A stretch of 64,000 nucleotides of DNA, from the NCBI RefSeq assembly GCF_015712165.1, contig NZ_JADPZX010000001.1:3675001-3739000 (forward strand), in the 5' to 3' direction. Source of the stretch: Streptomyces spinoverrucosus. Lineage in GTDB: Bacteria > Actinomycetota > Actinomycetes > Streptomycetales > Streptomycetaceae. The translations under genes and the position numbers were made by a program. A model generated the notes under the pieces. The model saw only the letters and a program-made list of their open reading frames with translations. It ran no database searches and was not told where the DNA came from. This document shows positions 51,551 to 61,145 of the stretch, one piece after another (positions within the stretch are counted from its first letter, which is position 1; every line of letters starts with the position of its first letter).

Positions 51551-52603
51551 GTGACGACGGGTGCGACGAGCGAGACGGCGGACGACGGGTGGCGCGACGG
51601 GCGCGACCTGCGGGGCCGGCGGGGCCGGCGGGACTGGCGGGGCTGGCGCGCGGCCATGGAGGCGGCGCTGTACGGCCCCGGCGGCTTCTATCGCAGGCCC
51701 GAGGGTCCCGCCGGGCACTTCCGTACGTCCGTGCACGCGTCGCCGCTGTTCGCCGAGGCGGTGGCGCGGCTGCTGCGCCGGGTCGACGAGGCGCTGGGCC
51801 ACCCGGAATCCCTCGACTTCGTCGACATGGCGGCGGGGCGGGGCGAACTGGTCACCGGTGTGCTCGCCGCGCTGCCCGCCGACCTGGCCGCCCGCACGCG
51901 CGCGTACGCCGTCGAGATCGCCGACCGCCCGGCCGGCCTCGATCACCGCATCGAGTGGCTCGCCGAGTGCCCCAAGGGCGTCACGGGGCTGCTGTTCGCC
52001 AACGAGTGGCTGGACAACGTGCCCGTGGAGGTCGCCGAGGCGGACCCCTCAGGGGTGTGGCGGCTGGTGCTCGTACGGGAGGACGGGACCGAGCGGCTCG
52101 GGGAGCCGGTGTCCGGGGCGGCGGCCGAGTGGCTCGCGCGGTGGTGGCCGGGGCCGGACGAGGAAGGCCTGCGCGCGGAGATCGGGCTGCCCAGGGACAC
52201 GGCGTGGGCGTCGGTCGTCGCGCGCGTCGAGCGGGGGCTGGCGGTCGCCGTGGACTACGCGCACACGGCGGACGCGCGGCCGCCCTTCGGGACGCTCACC
52301 GGCTTCCGGGAGGGGGGGGAGACAGCGCCCGTGCCGGACGGCTCGTGCGACCTCACGGCGCACGTCGCGCTGGACGCGTGCGCGCTGCCCGGGGGGCGCA
52401 CACTGACCCAACGCCACGCCCTGCACGCCTTGGGGGTCGCGGGCGCACGCCCCCCGCTCACGCTGGCCACCACCGACCCCGCGGCCTACGTACGCGCCCT
52501 CGCGAGCGCCGGGGAGGCCGCCGAGCTGACGGCGCCGGGCGGGCTGGGGGACTTCGGGTGGCTGGTGCAGCCGGTTGGAATTCCGGACTTGCTGACCGGC
52601 TGA
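51551..52603 (+). CDS. MidA/NDUFAF7-type SAM-dependent methyltransferase
   Basis: A 350-residue class I methyltransferase of the DUF185/MidA group. SAM motif I is in [16 protein letters not shown], preceded by the family's YGPGGFYRR and [20 protein letters not shown], followed by [15 protein letters not shown] and [14 protein letters not shown]. The N-terminal 35 residues are Arg/Gly-rich and encoded by a GGGGCCGGC-type repeat. In eukaryotes NDUFAF7 (MidA) dimethylates an arginine of NDUFS2, the NuoD subunit of complex I. Here the gene is convergent with an orphan nuoD 17 bp away, which suggests the same partner. Confidence 0.82.
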   Translation: MTTGATSETADDGWRDGRDLRGRRGRRDWRGWRAAMEAALYGPGGFYRRPEGPAGHFRTSVHASPLFAEAVARLLRRVDEALGHPESLDFVDMAAGRGELVTGVLAALPADLAARTRAYAVEIADRPAGLDHRIEWLAECPKGVTGLLFANEWLDNVPVEVAEADPSGVWRLVLVREDGTERLGEPVSGAAAEWLARWWPGPDEEGLRAEIGLPRDTAWASVVARVERGLAVAVDYAHTADARPPFGTLTGFREGGETAPVPDGSCDLTAHVALDACALPGGRTLTQRHALHALGVAGARPPLTLATTDPAAYVRALASAGEAAELTAPGGLGDFGWLVQPVGIPDLLTG

Positions 52604-52620
52604 CCCCCGCCTGAACGCCC

Positions 52621-53772
52621 CTACTTGTCGATGTCCCCCACCACGAAGAACATCGACCCCAGAATCGCCACCATGTCCGCCACCAGCGTCCCCGGCAGCA
52701 GCTCGGTCAGCGCCTGGATGTTGTTGTACGAGGCGGAGCGCAGCTTCAGCCGGTACGGCGTCTTGTCGCCCTTGCTGACGAGGTAGTAGCCGTTGATCCC
52801 GAGCGGATTCTCGGTCCACGCGTACGTGTGCCCCTCGGGCGCCTTCAGCACCTTGGGGAGCCGCTGGTTGATCGGCCCCGGCGGCAGCTCGGCGATCCGG
52901 TCCAGACAGGCGTCGGCGAGGTCGAGCGCGTTGTGCGTCTGATCCAGCAGGCACTCGAACCGGGCGAGACAGTCGCCCTCGGTGCGCGTGACGACCTTGA
53001 GGGTGTCCTGCAGCTCCCCGTAGGCCAGATACGGCTCGTCGCGGCGCAGGTCGAAGTCGACGCCCGAGGCGCGCGCGATCGGCCCGCTCACGCCGTACGC
53101 GTGCACGGTCGCCGGCGCGAGGTATCCCACGCCCCGCGTGCGCCCCCGGAAGATCTCGTTGCCGAGGACCAGGTCGTCGAACCGGTCCATGCGCGAGCGC
53201 ACCCCCGAGACGGCGGCACGCGCGCGTGCGGTCCAGCCGGCCGGCAGGTCCTCCTTGAGGCCGCCGACGCGGTTGAACATGTAGTGCATCCGCCCGCCGG
53301 ACACCTCCTCCATGACGTTCTGGAGGACCTCGCGCTCCCGGAACGCGTAGAAGACCGGCGTGATGCCACCCAGCTCCAGCGGGTACGAGCCGAGGAACAT
53401 CAGGTGGTTCAGCATCCGGTTGAGCTCCGCGAGCAGCGTGCGCGTCCACACCGCGCGCTCGGGCACCTCCATGCCGAGCATGCGCTCCACGCCGAGGACG
53501 ACGCCCAGCTCGTTGGAGAAGGCGGACAGCCAGTCGTGACGGTTGGCGAGCATGATGATCTGGCGGTAGTCGCGCGCCTCGAACAGCTTCTCCGCGCCGC
53601 GGTGCATATAGCCGATCACCGGCTCCGCGCGCGTGATGCGCTCCCCGTCCAGGAGCAGCCGCAGGCGCAGCACGCCGTGTGTGGACGGGTGCTGAGGGCC
53701 GATGTTGAGCACCATGTCGGTGCTCTCCGCGGCGCCGCCGATTCCGACCGTGGTCTCCGTCGTAGGAGTCAT
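52621..53772 (-). CDS. nuoD: Orphan NADH-quinone oxidoreductase subunit D
   Basis: A 383-residue homologue of the 49-kDa quinone-module subunit of complex I. It has [52 protein letters not shown] and the C-terminal [20 protein letters not shown], including the near-terminal DIDK. It stands alone, without the other nuo genes, so it is a second copy (nuoD2-like) beside a presumed full nuo operon elsewhere. It may form a partial hydrogenase-like or alternative complex. The ATG at 53772 opens a Thr-rich [10 protein letters not shown] segment. Confidence 0.93.
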   Translation of the reverse strand: MTPTTETTVGIGGAAESTDMVLNIGPQHPSTHGVLRLRLLLDGERITRAEPVIGYMHRGAEKLFEARDYRQIIMLANRHDWLSAFSNELGVVLGVERMLGMEVPERAVWTRTLLAELNRMLNHLMFLGSYPLELGGITPVFYAFREREVLQNVMEEVSGGRMHYMFNRVGGLKEDLPAGWTARARAAVSGVRSRMDRFDDLVLGNEIFRGRTRGVGYLAPATVHAYGVSGPIARASGVDFDLRRDEPYLAYGELQDTLKVVTRTEGDCLARFECLLDQTHNALDLADACLDRIAELPPGPINQRLPKVLKAPEGHTYAWTENPLGINGYYLVSKGDKTPYRLKLRSASYNNIQALTELLPGTLVADMVAILGSMFFVVGDIDK

Positions 53773-53791
53773 GGACACAGTCTGTCCTACG

Positions 53792-53797
53792 TAGGCT
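53792..53797 (+). promoter_or_regulatory. Leaderless-type -10 box for the bPH gene
   Basis: TAGGCT ends six bases before the ATG at 53804, without a ribosome binding site. The next upstream 30 bases are shared with the divergent nuoD start. Confidence 0.55.
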
Positions 53798-53803
53798 GAC
53801 CAT

Positions 53804-54328
53804 ATGGAGACGGGGAGCCCGGAGGGCAGCGGGACGATGGGCCCGGGCATGGTGACGGCGGAGGCCGAACCGGCGTGGACCGGGCTGCCGCCCGGCCTGC
53901 TGCGCATGCGACGACTGTTGCTGGTGGTGTGGTTGGGGGCGTTGACCCTGGCCACGGGTCTGTTGCCGGGGCTGCTGGCCGGTCCCGCGTGGGCGGCGTT
54001 CGCGCTGCTGCCGGCGGCGCTGATGGTGTGGGGCTGGGTGCTGATCGGCCGCAACTGGCGCTCCTGGCGGTACGCCGAGCGCGCCGACGACCTGCTGATC
54101 AGCCGTGGCGTGCTGTGGCACACCGTGACGGTGGTGCCGTACGGCCGCATGCAGCTGGTCGAGGTGACCTCCGGTCCCGTCGAGCGGCACTTCGGGCTGG
54201 CCAGCGTCCAGCTGCACACGGCCGCCGCCGCGACCGACGCGACCATCCCCGGCCTCGACCCGGCCGAGGCGGAACGGCTGCGCGACCGGCTCACCGAGCT
54301 GGGCGAAGCACGATCGGCGGGGCTGTGA
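53804..54328 (+). CDS. Membrane protein with bacterial PH-like (bPH2) domain, first of pair
   Basis: A 174-residue protein with two membrane spans ([41 protein letters not shown]) and one bPH2/YdbS domain ([51 protein letters not shown]). It overlaps the next gene by 4 bases (GTGA). YdbS/YdbT-type pairs act at the membrane in cell-envelope homeostasis in other Gram-positives. The two are expected to form a complex. Confidence 0.87.
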   Translation: METGSPEGSGTMGPGMVTAEAEPAWTGLPPGLLRMRRLLLVVWLGALTLATGLLPGLLAGPAWAAFALLPAALMVWGWVLIGRNWRSWRYAERADDLLISRGVLWHTVTVVPYGRMQLVEVTSGPVERHFGLASVQLHTAAAATDATIPGLDPAEAERLRDRLTELGEARSAGL

Positions 54329-55659
54329 CGACGCCGGGCACCGACGACGACGTACGCCGCGAGGTGACCGTGACCGAGCGGCGGCTGCACCCGGTGACGC
54401 CGTTCAGGCGGGCCTGGGCGCCGGTCGCCGTGCTCATCGGGTGGGCGCTGCACGACCCGGACGGAGCGCACCGCCAGCTGACCCGGCTGACGACGACCAC
54501 GATCCTGATAGCCCTCGCGGTGGTCATCCCGGCCGCCGCCCTGTACGGCTTCCTCAGCTGGTGGTTCACTCACTTCGCGGTGACCGGGACGGAACTGCGC
54601 ATCCGCACCGGCCTGCTGTTCCGGCGCACCGCGCACATCCGCCTGGAGCGCATCCAGGCCGTCGACGTCACGAGACCGCTCCTCGCGCGCGTGGCGGGCG
54701 TCGCGAAACTCAAACTCGACGTCATAGGGACCGACAAGAAGGACGAGCTCGCCTACCTCGGCGAGGCCGACGCACGCGCGCTGCGGGCCGAACTCCTCGC
54801 GCGGGCGGCCGGTTTCGCGCCCGAGACCGCGCACGAGGTCGGCGAGGCACCGGAGCAGCGGCTGCTGCACGTGCCGGCGGGCGTGCTCGCCGTCTCCCTG
54901 CTGCTGACTGGCGCGACCTGGGCCACGCTGGCCGCCGCGCTCGTCGTACCACCCGTGCTGTGGTTCTTCACCCACAACCTGTGGACGGTGGTCGCGACCG
55001 CCGTGCCGCTGCTCGGCGCGGCGGGCGCGAGCAGTGTGGGGAGGTTCGTCGCCGAGTACGACTGGACGGTGGCGGAGTCGCCGGACGGGGTGCGGATCGA
55101 CCGGGGGCTCCTGGACCGCGCGCACGAGACGGTGCCGCCGGGGCGGGTGCAGACCGTGCGGATCGTGGAGCCGCTGCTGTGGCGCGGGCGCGGTTGGGTG
55201 CGGGTGGAGCTGGACGTGGCCGGCTCGTCCAACTCCGTGCTGCTGCCGGTGGCCCCGCGCGAGGTCGCGGAGTCGCTCATCGCGCGCGTACTGCCCGGCG
55301 TGACCGTACCGCCCGCCTCGTCCCTGTCCCGGCCGCCGCGACGCGCCGGCCGGTGCATGCCGCTGTGGTGGCGGGGATACGGCCTCACCGCCACGGACAC
55401 GGTGTTCGTGGCCCGGCACGGCCTGCTCCGGCGCAGCGTCGCACTCGTCCCGCACGCCAAGGTGCAGAGCGTCCGGCAGGAGCAAGGTCCCTGGATGCGG
55501 CGCTGGCGGCTCGCGCACGTCCACGTGGACACCGGCGCCAACAAGACCGTGACAGCCCGCCTGAGGGACGCCGAGGAGGCCGCGCGGCTGCTGCGGGCGC
55601 AGGCCGAGCGGTCACGGACAGGGCGCAGGGACGCGCGGCCGGACCGCTGGATGGCCTGA
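54325..55659 (+). CDS. Membrane protein with tandem bPH2 domains, second of pair
   Basis: A 444-residue YdbT-like protein. Two pairs of membrane spans alternate with bPH2 domains: [37 protein letters not shown], then [32 protein letters not shown], then a third related unit [46 protein letters not shown]. It is translationally coupled to the preceding gene. The final codons and stop are duplicated 50 bases downstream. Confidence 0.87.
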   Translation: MTTPGTDDDVRREVTVTERRLHPVTPFRRAWAPVAVLIGWALHDPDGAHRQLTRLTTTTILIALAVVIPAAALYGFLSWWFTHFAVTGTELRIRTGLLFRRTAHIRLERIQAVDVTRPLLARVAGVAKLKLDVIGTDKKDELAYLGEADARALRAELLARAAGFAPETAHEVGEAPEQRLLHVPAGVLAVSLLLTGATWATLAAALVVPPVLWFFTHNLWTVVATAVPLLGAAGASSVGRFVAEYDWTVAESPDGVRIDRGLLDRAHETVPPGRVQTVRIVEPLLWRGRGWVRVELDVAGSSNSVLLPVAPREVAESLIARVLPGVTVPPASSLSRPPRRAGRCMPLWWRGYGLTATDTVFVARHGLLRRSVALVPHAKVQSVRQEQGPWMRRWRLAHVHVDTGANKTVTARLRDAEEAARLLRAQAERSRTGRRDARPDRWMA

Positions 55660-55712
55660 GCCTGCGGACGCATGCCATGGCGGCGCGGCCGGACCGCTGG
55701 ATGGCCTGAGCC
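55633..55712 (+). repeat. 30-bp direct repeat duplicating the 3' end of the bPH gene
   Basis: The 30-base sequence at 55633-55662, which includes the final residues and TGA stop of the bPH gene, recurs exactly at 55683-55712. The copies are 50 bases apart start to start. It is a recent-looking partial 3'-end duplication. Confidence 0.95.
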
Positions 55713-55752
55713 GCCGGACGAGACGGCGCGAAAACGCGAACCGAACGGGGTT

Positions 55753-56859
55753 TCAGGAAGCCGCGCTGCGCAGCCCCTGGACGTCGATCTGCTCGGTCTC
55801 GTCGTGCGCCGTCAGGTCGATCACCTGGCCGACGCCGCGCGACTCGGCGGTCGGGGGCTTGAACTCCGCCTCCGCCTGGGCCTTGTGCAGATCGAGCGCC
55901 TCCTGACCGACCACGTCGGCGAGGTCCTCGTTCTGCACGGCCTCCAGGGCGGCGAACGCCGCGCCCTTCGCCTTCGTACCGAAGAAGTCGAACCCGCCCT
56001 CGACAGTGGGACGCCGCACGGGCGTGGACGCCGGTACGACCGCCACCGCGGTCGGCACGGTGTAGTGCCCGGAGGGCTGCTGGACGTGCGCCGGGGTGGG
56101 GGCGGCCGCGTGCTGGTGCCCGTCGGCCGCCTCGGTCTTCCCCCGCGCTTCGTCCTCCTGCGCGGCCTCCGCCCCGGCACCACGGCCGGCGTCGGCCGGC
56201 CGGGGCTCGACAACGGTGTCCTTCTCGGCCTCGGCCTTCGGATCGGCGTCGAAGCGGACCAGCGCGGCCTGCGCCCGCAGGAACAGCCGGGAGCCCTCCG
56301 GGGAGAACAGCCTCGGAGTCGTCGGCTTGTCCTCGACAGCGGCCTCGTCGGCCTCGACGGACTCCTCCGGCGCCGGTACGGGAGGCAGCGCACGCGCGGG
56401 AGTGGCGGCCTCGATCTCCAGCAGGCGGCGGCCCTCCAGGGCGCTCGCCCGCTCGGACTCGGCGGTGGCGTACCGGCGCAGCAATGCCGCGTGTTCGTTG
56501 CGCAGCCCGGCCAGTTCGGCGCGCTTCGACCGGAGCCGCTGTTCGAGTTTGCCGCGCAGTTCGCGCGACTCCTCCAGGTCGCTCTCCAGTTCCGCGACGC
56601 GCTCCTCGTGCCGCCACTCGTCGCTCGCACGCGCGCGCGTGAGGTCGGCAACCTGCTTGCCGGCCTGGATGTCCCAGCGGCGCATGACGACCGCGCCGGC
56701 GACAGCCGTCACCGCGGCGGCGGCCGCGAGCCCCCGGAGCACCGTCGGCTCCGTGAACACCCAGGGGCCGAGGGCGCAGACGAGCGAGACGCCTGCGATC
56801 GCCGACGGAGGCAGCAGCCTGTGCAAGGGCGGTGAATGGCGATGACGTCCACGTGGCAT
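55753..56859 (-). CDS. Membrane-anchored coiled-coil protein of unknown function
   Basis: A 368-residue protein. Two N-terminal spans (IAGVSLVCALGPWVF and LRGLAAAAAVTAVAGAVVM) are followed by a long coiled coil (EERVAELESDLEESRELRGKLEQRLRSKRAELAGLRNEHAALL, residues about 85-150), then acidic/Pro-Ala-rich sequence. A C-terminal block (TVEGGFDFFGTKAKGAAFAALEAVQNEDLADVVGQEALDLHK, QVIDLTAHDETEQID) looks conserved. It may be a Streptomyces scaffold at the membrane; no enzyme motif is visible. The ATG at 56859 opens a basic MPRGRHRHS. Confidence 0.75.
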   Translation of the reverse strand: MPRGRHRHSPPLHRLLPPSAIAGVSLVCALGPWVFTEPTVLRGLAAAAAVTAVAGAVVMRRWDIQAGKQVADLTRARASDEWRHEERVAELESDLEESRELRGKLEQRLRSKRAELAGLRNEHAALLRRYATAESERASALEGRRLLEIEAATPARALPPVPAPEESVEADEAAVEDKPTTPRLFSPEGSRLFLRAQAALVRFDADPKAEAEKDTVVEPRPADAGRGAGAEAAQEDEARGKTEAADGHQHAAAPTPAHVQQPSGHYTVPTAVAVVPASTPVRRPTVEGGFDFFGTKAKGAAFAALEAVQNEDLADVVGQEALDLHKAQAEAEFKPPTAESRGVGQVIDLTAHDETEQIDVQGLRSAAS

Positions 56860-57173
56860 GGCCAGAAACTTACCGCGCGTAGGCGAACCATGGTGCCCCA
56901 GGCGGTAAAAACACGGCCACCACATTGCCGTGGAGCAAAGCCGCCATCCAGACCTGGAACACAGCCGCCGCGCTGCGTTGGAACGCAGCCACCAAGGCAC
57001 CTTGGCGCACCGCCACCGCATCACCTTTGGCACGGCTTTGCGAAACGGAGTGAACCTCGCCCTCCGTCCCGCCGTCCTAGAGGGCGCAATGTCGCCGGAT
57101 GCCCGAATCGGCACCGGACGCCAACTCTCGCGCAGAACCACGGGATGCGATGTCTGTCAGGGAAGATGGGGAA
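56860..57173. other. Intergenic region upstream of the MprF-like gene
   Basis: No gene is seen in these 314 bases. They hold the candidate SigE-type promoter at 57051-57079 and several short imperfect repeats built on GGAACrCAGCC (56956 and 56980). Confidence 0.6.
57051..57079 (+). promoter_or_regulatory. Candidate SigE-type (ECF) promoter of the MprF-like gene
   Basis: TGAACC (57051-57056) and CGTCCTA (57073-57079) are 16 bases apart, matching the ECF/SigE pattern AAC followed after about 16-17 bases by CGTC. The start point would be near 57086, giving a leader of about 90 bases. From memory the S. coelicolor homologous genes belong to the SigE regulon, and sigE itself lies 35 kb away in this window. 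Confidence 0.5.
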
Positions 57174-58958
57174 ATGAGGCGGCACCGCCGACTGCGCGGT
57201 CCGCGTCCCGAGTCCGTTCCCGCCCTCGTCGGCAGGGCCTGTGCCCTCGTGGGCCTCCTGGACATCGCCGCGGGCGTCTTTCCCCGCTTCCGGCACAGCC
57301 GTATGCACGCGCTCGCCGAGGTGCTGCCCGGTGCGCTCGGACCGTTCGCGGCCGCGCTCTCGCTCAGCGTCGGCGTGCTGTTGCTGCTGCTCGCCCACGG
57401 CCTCAAGCGCGGCAAGCGCCGGGCCTGGCGGGCCGCCGTGGCGCTGCTGCCGGCCGGGGCGATCGCGCAGTTCACATACCGGCACTCCCTGATCGGCGTG
57501 CTCATCACGCTGGCGCTGCTCGCGCCGCTGGTGCGCCACCGCGACCAGTTCGCCTCCCTGCCCGACCCGCGCAGCCGGTGGCGGGCGCTGGCCAACTTCG
57601 TGCTCATGGGCGCCGGTTCGCTCGCCCTGGGCCTGGTCGTCGTCAGCGCGCACCCGCACAGCCTGATCGGCGCCCCGTCGCTGGCGGACCGCATCACCCA
57701 TGTCCTGTACGGCCTGTTCGGCTTCGAGGGCCCGGTCGCCTACCAGGGCGACACCTCATGGACGGTCGGCGTCTCGCTGGGCGCACTCGGCCTGCTCACC
57801 GCCGTCACCACGATCTACCTCGCCCTGCGCCCCGAACACCCGGCCGCGCGGCTCACCGAGGACGACGAGATCCGGCTGCGCGCCCTGCTGGAGCGGCACG
57901 GCGGCCGTGACTCCCTCGGCCACTTCGCGCTGCGCCGCGACAAGGCCGTCGTCTTCTCCCCCAGCGGCAAGGCGGCGGTGACGTACCGTGTGGTCTCCGG
58001 GGTGATGCTCGCCGGCGGGGACCCCATAGGTGACGTCGAGGCCTGGCCCGGCGCCATCGAACGCTTCATGGACGAGGCACGCGCGCATTCGTGGACGCCG
58101 GCCGTCATGGGCTGCTCCGAGACGGGCGGCGAGGTGTGGACCCGTGAGACCGGCCTCGACGCCCTCGAACTGGGCGACGAGGCGGTGGTGGAGGTCGCGG
58201 ATTTCTCCCTCACCGGCCGCGCGATGCGCAACGTGCGTCAGATGGTCAAGCGCATCGAGCGCGCCGGTTACGAAACCCGGGTACGACGCGTCCGTGACCT
58301 CGGCGAGGCCGAGCTGGACCGGATCCGCCGCGCCACCGACGACTGGCGCGGCACCGACAGCGAAAGGGGCTTCTCCATGGCCCTGGGCCGCATCGGCGAC
58401 CCCGCCGACGGCGACTGCCTCGTGGCCACCGCCCACAAGGCCGACCCGGAGCCGGGTCCGTACGGCGACCTGAAGGCGGTCCTGCACTTCGTGCCCTGGG
58501 GTGCCGACGGGGTCTCGCTGGACCTGATGCGGCGGGACCGCTCGGCGGACCCGGGCATGAACGAACTGCTGATCGTGGCCGCGCTGCGGGCGGCGCCGAA
58601 GTTCGGCATCGCGCGCGTGTCACTCAACTTCGCGATGTTCCGCTCCGCCCTGGCACGCGGCGAGAAGATCGGCGCGGGACCGGTACTGCGCGCCTGGCGC
58701 GGACTTCTGGTGTTCCTCTCCCGCTGGTTCCAGATCGAGTCCCTGTACCGGTTCAACGCCAAGTTCCAGCCGCGCTGGGAGCCCCGATTCGTCGTCTACC
58801 GCGCCTCCGGCGACCTGCCGCGCATCGGCCTGGCCGCCCTGCAGGCGGAGGGCTTCCTCAACCTCGGCCGCGCCCTGCCGCGCCCCCTGCGGCGCCAGGA
58901 GGCCACCGCGCGCCCCTGCGCGCACGCCGTCGCGGAACGGGATGTACGCGCGGCCTGA
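57174..58958 (+). CDS. MprF-like phosphatidylglycerol lysyltransferase
   Basis: A 594-residue membrane protein with about six N-terminal spans (ACALVGLLDIAAGVF to TVGVSLGALGLLTAVTTIYLAL) and a C-terminal DUF2156/LPG synthase domain: GDPIGDVEAWPGAIERFMDEARAH, GDEAVVEVADFSLTGRAMRNVRQMVKRIERAGYE, and the Lys-transfer end DLMRRDRSADPGMNELLIVAALRAAP with LNFAMFRSAL. It moves a lysyl group from Lys-tRNA to phosphatidylglycerol, lowering surface charge and resisting cationic peptides. The start is ATG 57174 with GGGGA close upstream, though ATG 57150 is possible. A strong terminator follows. Confidence 0.88.
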   Translation: MRRHRRLRGPRPESVPALVGRACALVGLLDIAAGVFPRFRHSRMHALAEVLPGALGPFAAALSLSVGVLLLLLAHGLKRGKRRAWRAAVALLPAGAIAQFTYRHSLIGVLITLALLAPLVRHRDQFASLPDPRSRWRALANFVLMGAGSLALGLVVVSAHPHSLIGAPSLADRITHVLYGLFGFEGPVAYQGDTSWTVGVSLGALGLLTAVTTIYLALRPEHPAARLTEDDEIRLRALLERHGGRDSLGHFALRRDKAVVFSPSGKAAVTYRVVSGVMLAGGDPIGDVEAWPGAIERFMDEARAHSWTPAVMGCSETGGEVWTRETGLDALELGDEAVVEVADFSLTGRAMRNVRQMVKRIERAGYETRVRRVRDLGEAELDRIRRATDDWRGTDSERGFSMALGRIGDPADGDCLVATAHKADPEPGPYGDLKAVLHFVPWGADGVSLDLMRRDRSADPGMNELLIVAALRAAPKFGIARVSLNFAMFRSALARGEKIGAGPVLRAWRGLLVFLSRWFQIESLYRFNAKFQPRWEPRFVVYRASGDLPRIGLAALQAEGFLNLGRALPRPLRRQEATARPCAHAVAERDVRAA

Positions 58959-58967
58959 ACCCGGACA

Positions 58968-59022
58968 GGCCCGAGCGGCGGACCCCCGCCCCCTCCAGTC
59001 CCTGGGGGCCGCCGCTCGGGCC
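58968..59022 (+). terminator. Terminator after the MprF-like gene
   Basis: GGCCCGAGCGGCGG (58968-58981) is exactly inverted at 59009-59022 (CCGCCGCTCGGGCC). Inner CCCCC and GGGGG runs can extend the stem. It starts nine bases beyond the stop codon. Confidence 0.88.
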
Positions 59023-59113
59023 GCACCACCCGACGCCGCCGTCGCCGGACGCGATCACGCCGGTCCCGCCTGGCCGGACCGCCCAGGTGAGGAGCCCGCT
59101 CCCACCCTGGGCC

Positions 59114-59119
59114 TACGCT
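59114..59119 (+). promoter_or_regulatory. Leaderless-type -10 box for folP
   Basis: TACGCT is followed by six bases and then the ATG at 59126, with no Shine-Dalgarno sequence. It belongs to the leaderless class of this window. Confidence 0.6.
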
Positions 59120-59125
59120 GAACGT

Positions 59126-59986
59126 ATGAGCAATCACAGCGGACGCGGGCGGATCGCGGGCCTTCCGGAATGGGACCGCTGCGCGGTCATGGGAGTCGTG
59201 AACGTCACCCCCGACTCCTTCTCCGACGGCGGCCGCTGGTTCGACACCACCGCCGCCGTCAAACACGGCCTCGAACTCGTCACCGAGGGTGCCGACCTCG
59301 TGGACGTCGGCGGCGAGTCCACCCGCCCAGGCGCCACCCGGGTCGACGAGGCCGAGGAACTGCGCCGCGTCATCCCGGTCGTCCGCGGCCTCGCCTCCGA
59401 GGGCGTCGTAGTGTCCGTCGACACCATGCGCGCGTCCGTCGCCGAACAGGCCCTCGCCGCCGGCGCCGCCCTCGTCAACGACGTCAGCGGCGGCCTCGCC
59501 GACCCCGCGATGATCCCGGTCGTCGCGCGGACCGGCGCCCCCTTCGTGGTCATGCACTGGCGCGGCTTCCTGGAGGGCGGCAACGTCAGGGGCGTGTACG
59601 ACGACGTCGTCACCGAGGTCGTCGACGAACTGCACGCGCGCGTGGAGGCCGTTCTGGAGGGCGGCGTCGCCCCCGACCGGATCGTGATCGACCCCGGCCT
59701 CGGCTTCTCCAAGGAGGCCGAGCACGACCTCACCCTCCTCGCCCACCTCGACCGCCTGCGCACCCTCGGGCACCCGCTGCTCGTCGCCGCCTCCCGCAAG
59801 CGCTTCCTCGGCCGCGTCCTGGCGGGCCCGGAGGGCTCCCCGCCCCCCGCACGGGAGCGCGACGCGGCCACGGCCGCCGTCTCCGCGCTGGCGGCGCACG
59901 CCGGCGCATGGGCGGTGCGCGTGCACCAGGTGCGTGCGACGGCGGACGCGGTACGGGTCGCACGCGCCGTGGAAGGAGCCAGGTGA
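59126..59986 (+). CDS. folP: Dihydropteroate synthase
   Basis: Joins p-aminobenzoate to dihydropterin pyrophosphate; the sulfonamide target. The 286-residue protein has the signatures MGVVNVTPDSFSDGG, VDVGGESTRPGATRV, VSVDTMRASVAEQAL, VNDVSGG, DPGLGFSKEAEHDL and ASRKRFLGRVL. It heads the folate gene cluster and overlaps the following NTF2-like gene by 4 bases. Confidence 0.95.
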   Translation: MSNHSGRGRIAGLPEWDRCAVMGVVNVTPDSFSDGGRWFDTTAAVKHGLELVTEGADLVDVGGESTRPGATRVDEAEELRRVIPVVRGLASEGVVVSVDTMRASVAEQALAAGAALVNDVSGGLADPAMIPVVARTGAPFVVMHWRGFLEGGNVRGVYDDVVTEVVDELHARVEAVLEGGVAPDRIVIDPGLGFSKEAEHDLTLLAHLDRLRTLGHPLLVAASRKRFLGRVLAGPEGSPPPARERDAATAAVSALAAHAGAWAVRVHQVRATADAVRVARAVEGAR

Positions 59987-60486
59987 GCGCCCCTCACACC
60001 GACGTCGAACAGGTCGAACTCGCCAACACCGCCTTCTACGAGACACTGGAGCGGGGCGACTTCGAGGAGCTGTCCACGCTCTGGCTCACCCCGTCCGACC
60101 TGGGCGTCGACGAGACGTACCACGACCCGGCGGACACCGGCGTGATCTCCTGCGTGCACCCCGGCTGGCCGGTGCTCACCGGCCGCGGCGAGGTCCTGAG
60201 GTCGTACGCCCTGATCATGGCGAACACCGAATACATCCAGTTCTTCCTGACCGACGTGCACGTCTCGGTCACCGGCGACACCGCCCTGGTGAGCTGCACG
60301 GAGAACATCCTCAGCGGCGGCCCCGCCCCCGAGGACGGCGAAGGGCCCGGCCCACTCGTCGGCCAGCTGGTGGTCGCCACGAATGTGTTCCGGCGCACAC
60401 CCGCCGGCTGGAAGCTCTGGTCGCACCACGCATCCCCGGTACTGACCGAAAGCGCCGAGGACGAGGACGACGAGTCGACCGCCTGA
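59983..60486 (+). CDS. NTF2-like (SnoaL) protein in the folate operon
   Basis: A 167-residue NTF2-like domain protein (VELANTAFYETLERGDFEELSTLWL, HPGWPVLTGRGEVLRSYALIM, DTALVSCTENIL, TNVFRRTPAGWKLWSHHASPV). The cone-shaped fold often houses small enzymes or binding proteins; the function here is unknown. GTG overlaps the folP stop, so it is co-translated. Its placement suggests a link to folate or pterin metabolism, or simply co-expression. Confidence 0.85.
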   Translation: MSAPHTDVEQVELANTAFYETLERGDFEELSTLWLTPSDLGVDETYHDPADTGVISCVHPGWPVLTGRGEVLRSYALIMANTEYIQFFLTDVHVSVTGDTALVSCTENILSGGPAPEDGEGPGPLVGQLVVATNVFRRTPAGWKLWSHHASPVLTESAEDEDDESTA

Positions 60487-60503
60487 GTGGGTAGGCGCAC
60501 CAC

Positions 60504-60563
60504 AAGGGCCGGAAGGGACCCGAAAGGGGCCGGAAGGGACCGAACAGGGCCCGAAGGAACCAA
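60504..60563. repeat. 20-bp tandem repeat, three units
   Basis: Three imperfect units of the type AAGGGCCGGAAGGGACCCGA begin at 60504, 60524 and 60544, directly after the NTF2-like gene. The rest of the 299-base gap before folB holds no gene; GTAGATT near 60705 is a possible -10 for folB. Confidence 0.85.
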
Positions 60564-60785
60564 GAAGTGGTTGGAATCACGAACCTGGGGGTATGGGCGG
60601 CTACCAGCCCGTGAGCCACCGGATTCCCCAGGGGAAACACGCGATGAAACCTCCCGGCCCCAGCCCGGGCCCGCGCCACCGTGGCCCGGTGCTGTCGGTG
60701 TCCGCAGGTAGATTCGTTCGAGGCCGGCGTGCCGTCCGCACACGGTACGGACCGGTCACATCCGACGATTGCAGGAGTGATTCGC

Positions 60786-61145
60786 GTGGATCGTGTCGCG
60801 CTGCGCGGCCTGAAGGCCCGCGGGCACCACGGTGTGTTCCCCAGGGAGCGCGAGGAGGGCCAGACCTTCATCGTGGACCTCGTCCTCGGCCTGGACACCC
60901 ACCCGGCCGCGGCCGACGACGACCTGGCGAAGACCGTGCACTACGGCATCGTGGCGGAGGAGGTCGTGGCCGTCGTCGAGGGCGAACCGGTCAACCTCAT
61001 CGAGACGCTCGCCGCGCGCATCGCCCAGGCCTGTCTGAAGCACGAAGGTGTCCAGGAGGTCGAGGTCACCGTCCACAAACCGGACGCACCGATCACGGTC
61101 CCCTTCGACGACGTGACCGTCACCATCACCCGGAGCCGAGTATGA
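60786..61145 (+). CDS. folB: Dihydroneopterin aldolase
   Basis: Converts dihydroneopterin to hydroxymethyl-dihydropterin and glycolaldehyde. The 119-residue protein has DRVALRGLKARGHHGVFPREREEGQTFIVDL, TVHYGIVAEEVVAVVEGEPVNLIETLAARIAQ and the C-terminal VTVHKPDAPI. The GTG at 60786 has AGGAG eight bases upstream; a GTG at 60777 is too close to it. It overlaps folK by 4 bases. Confidence 0.94.
   Translation: MDRVALRGLKARGHHGVFPREREEGQTFIVDLVLGLDTHPAAADDDLAKTVHYGIVAEEVVAVVEGEPVNLIETLAARIAQACLKHEGVQEVEVTVHKPDAPITVPFDDVTVTITRSRV

Noticed and set aside
52621..55524. Very long minus-strand open frame extending nuoD upstream through the bPH genes
   Set aside because: The extension is antisense to two well-supported PH-domain genes, has no family similarity and arises from high GC. 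The ATG at 53772 gives a normal nuoD.
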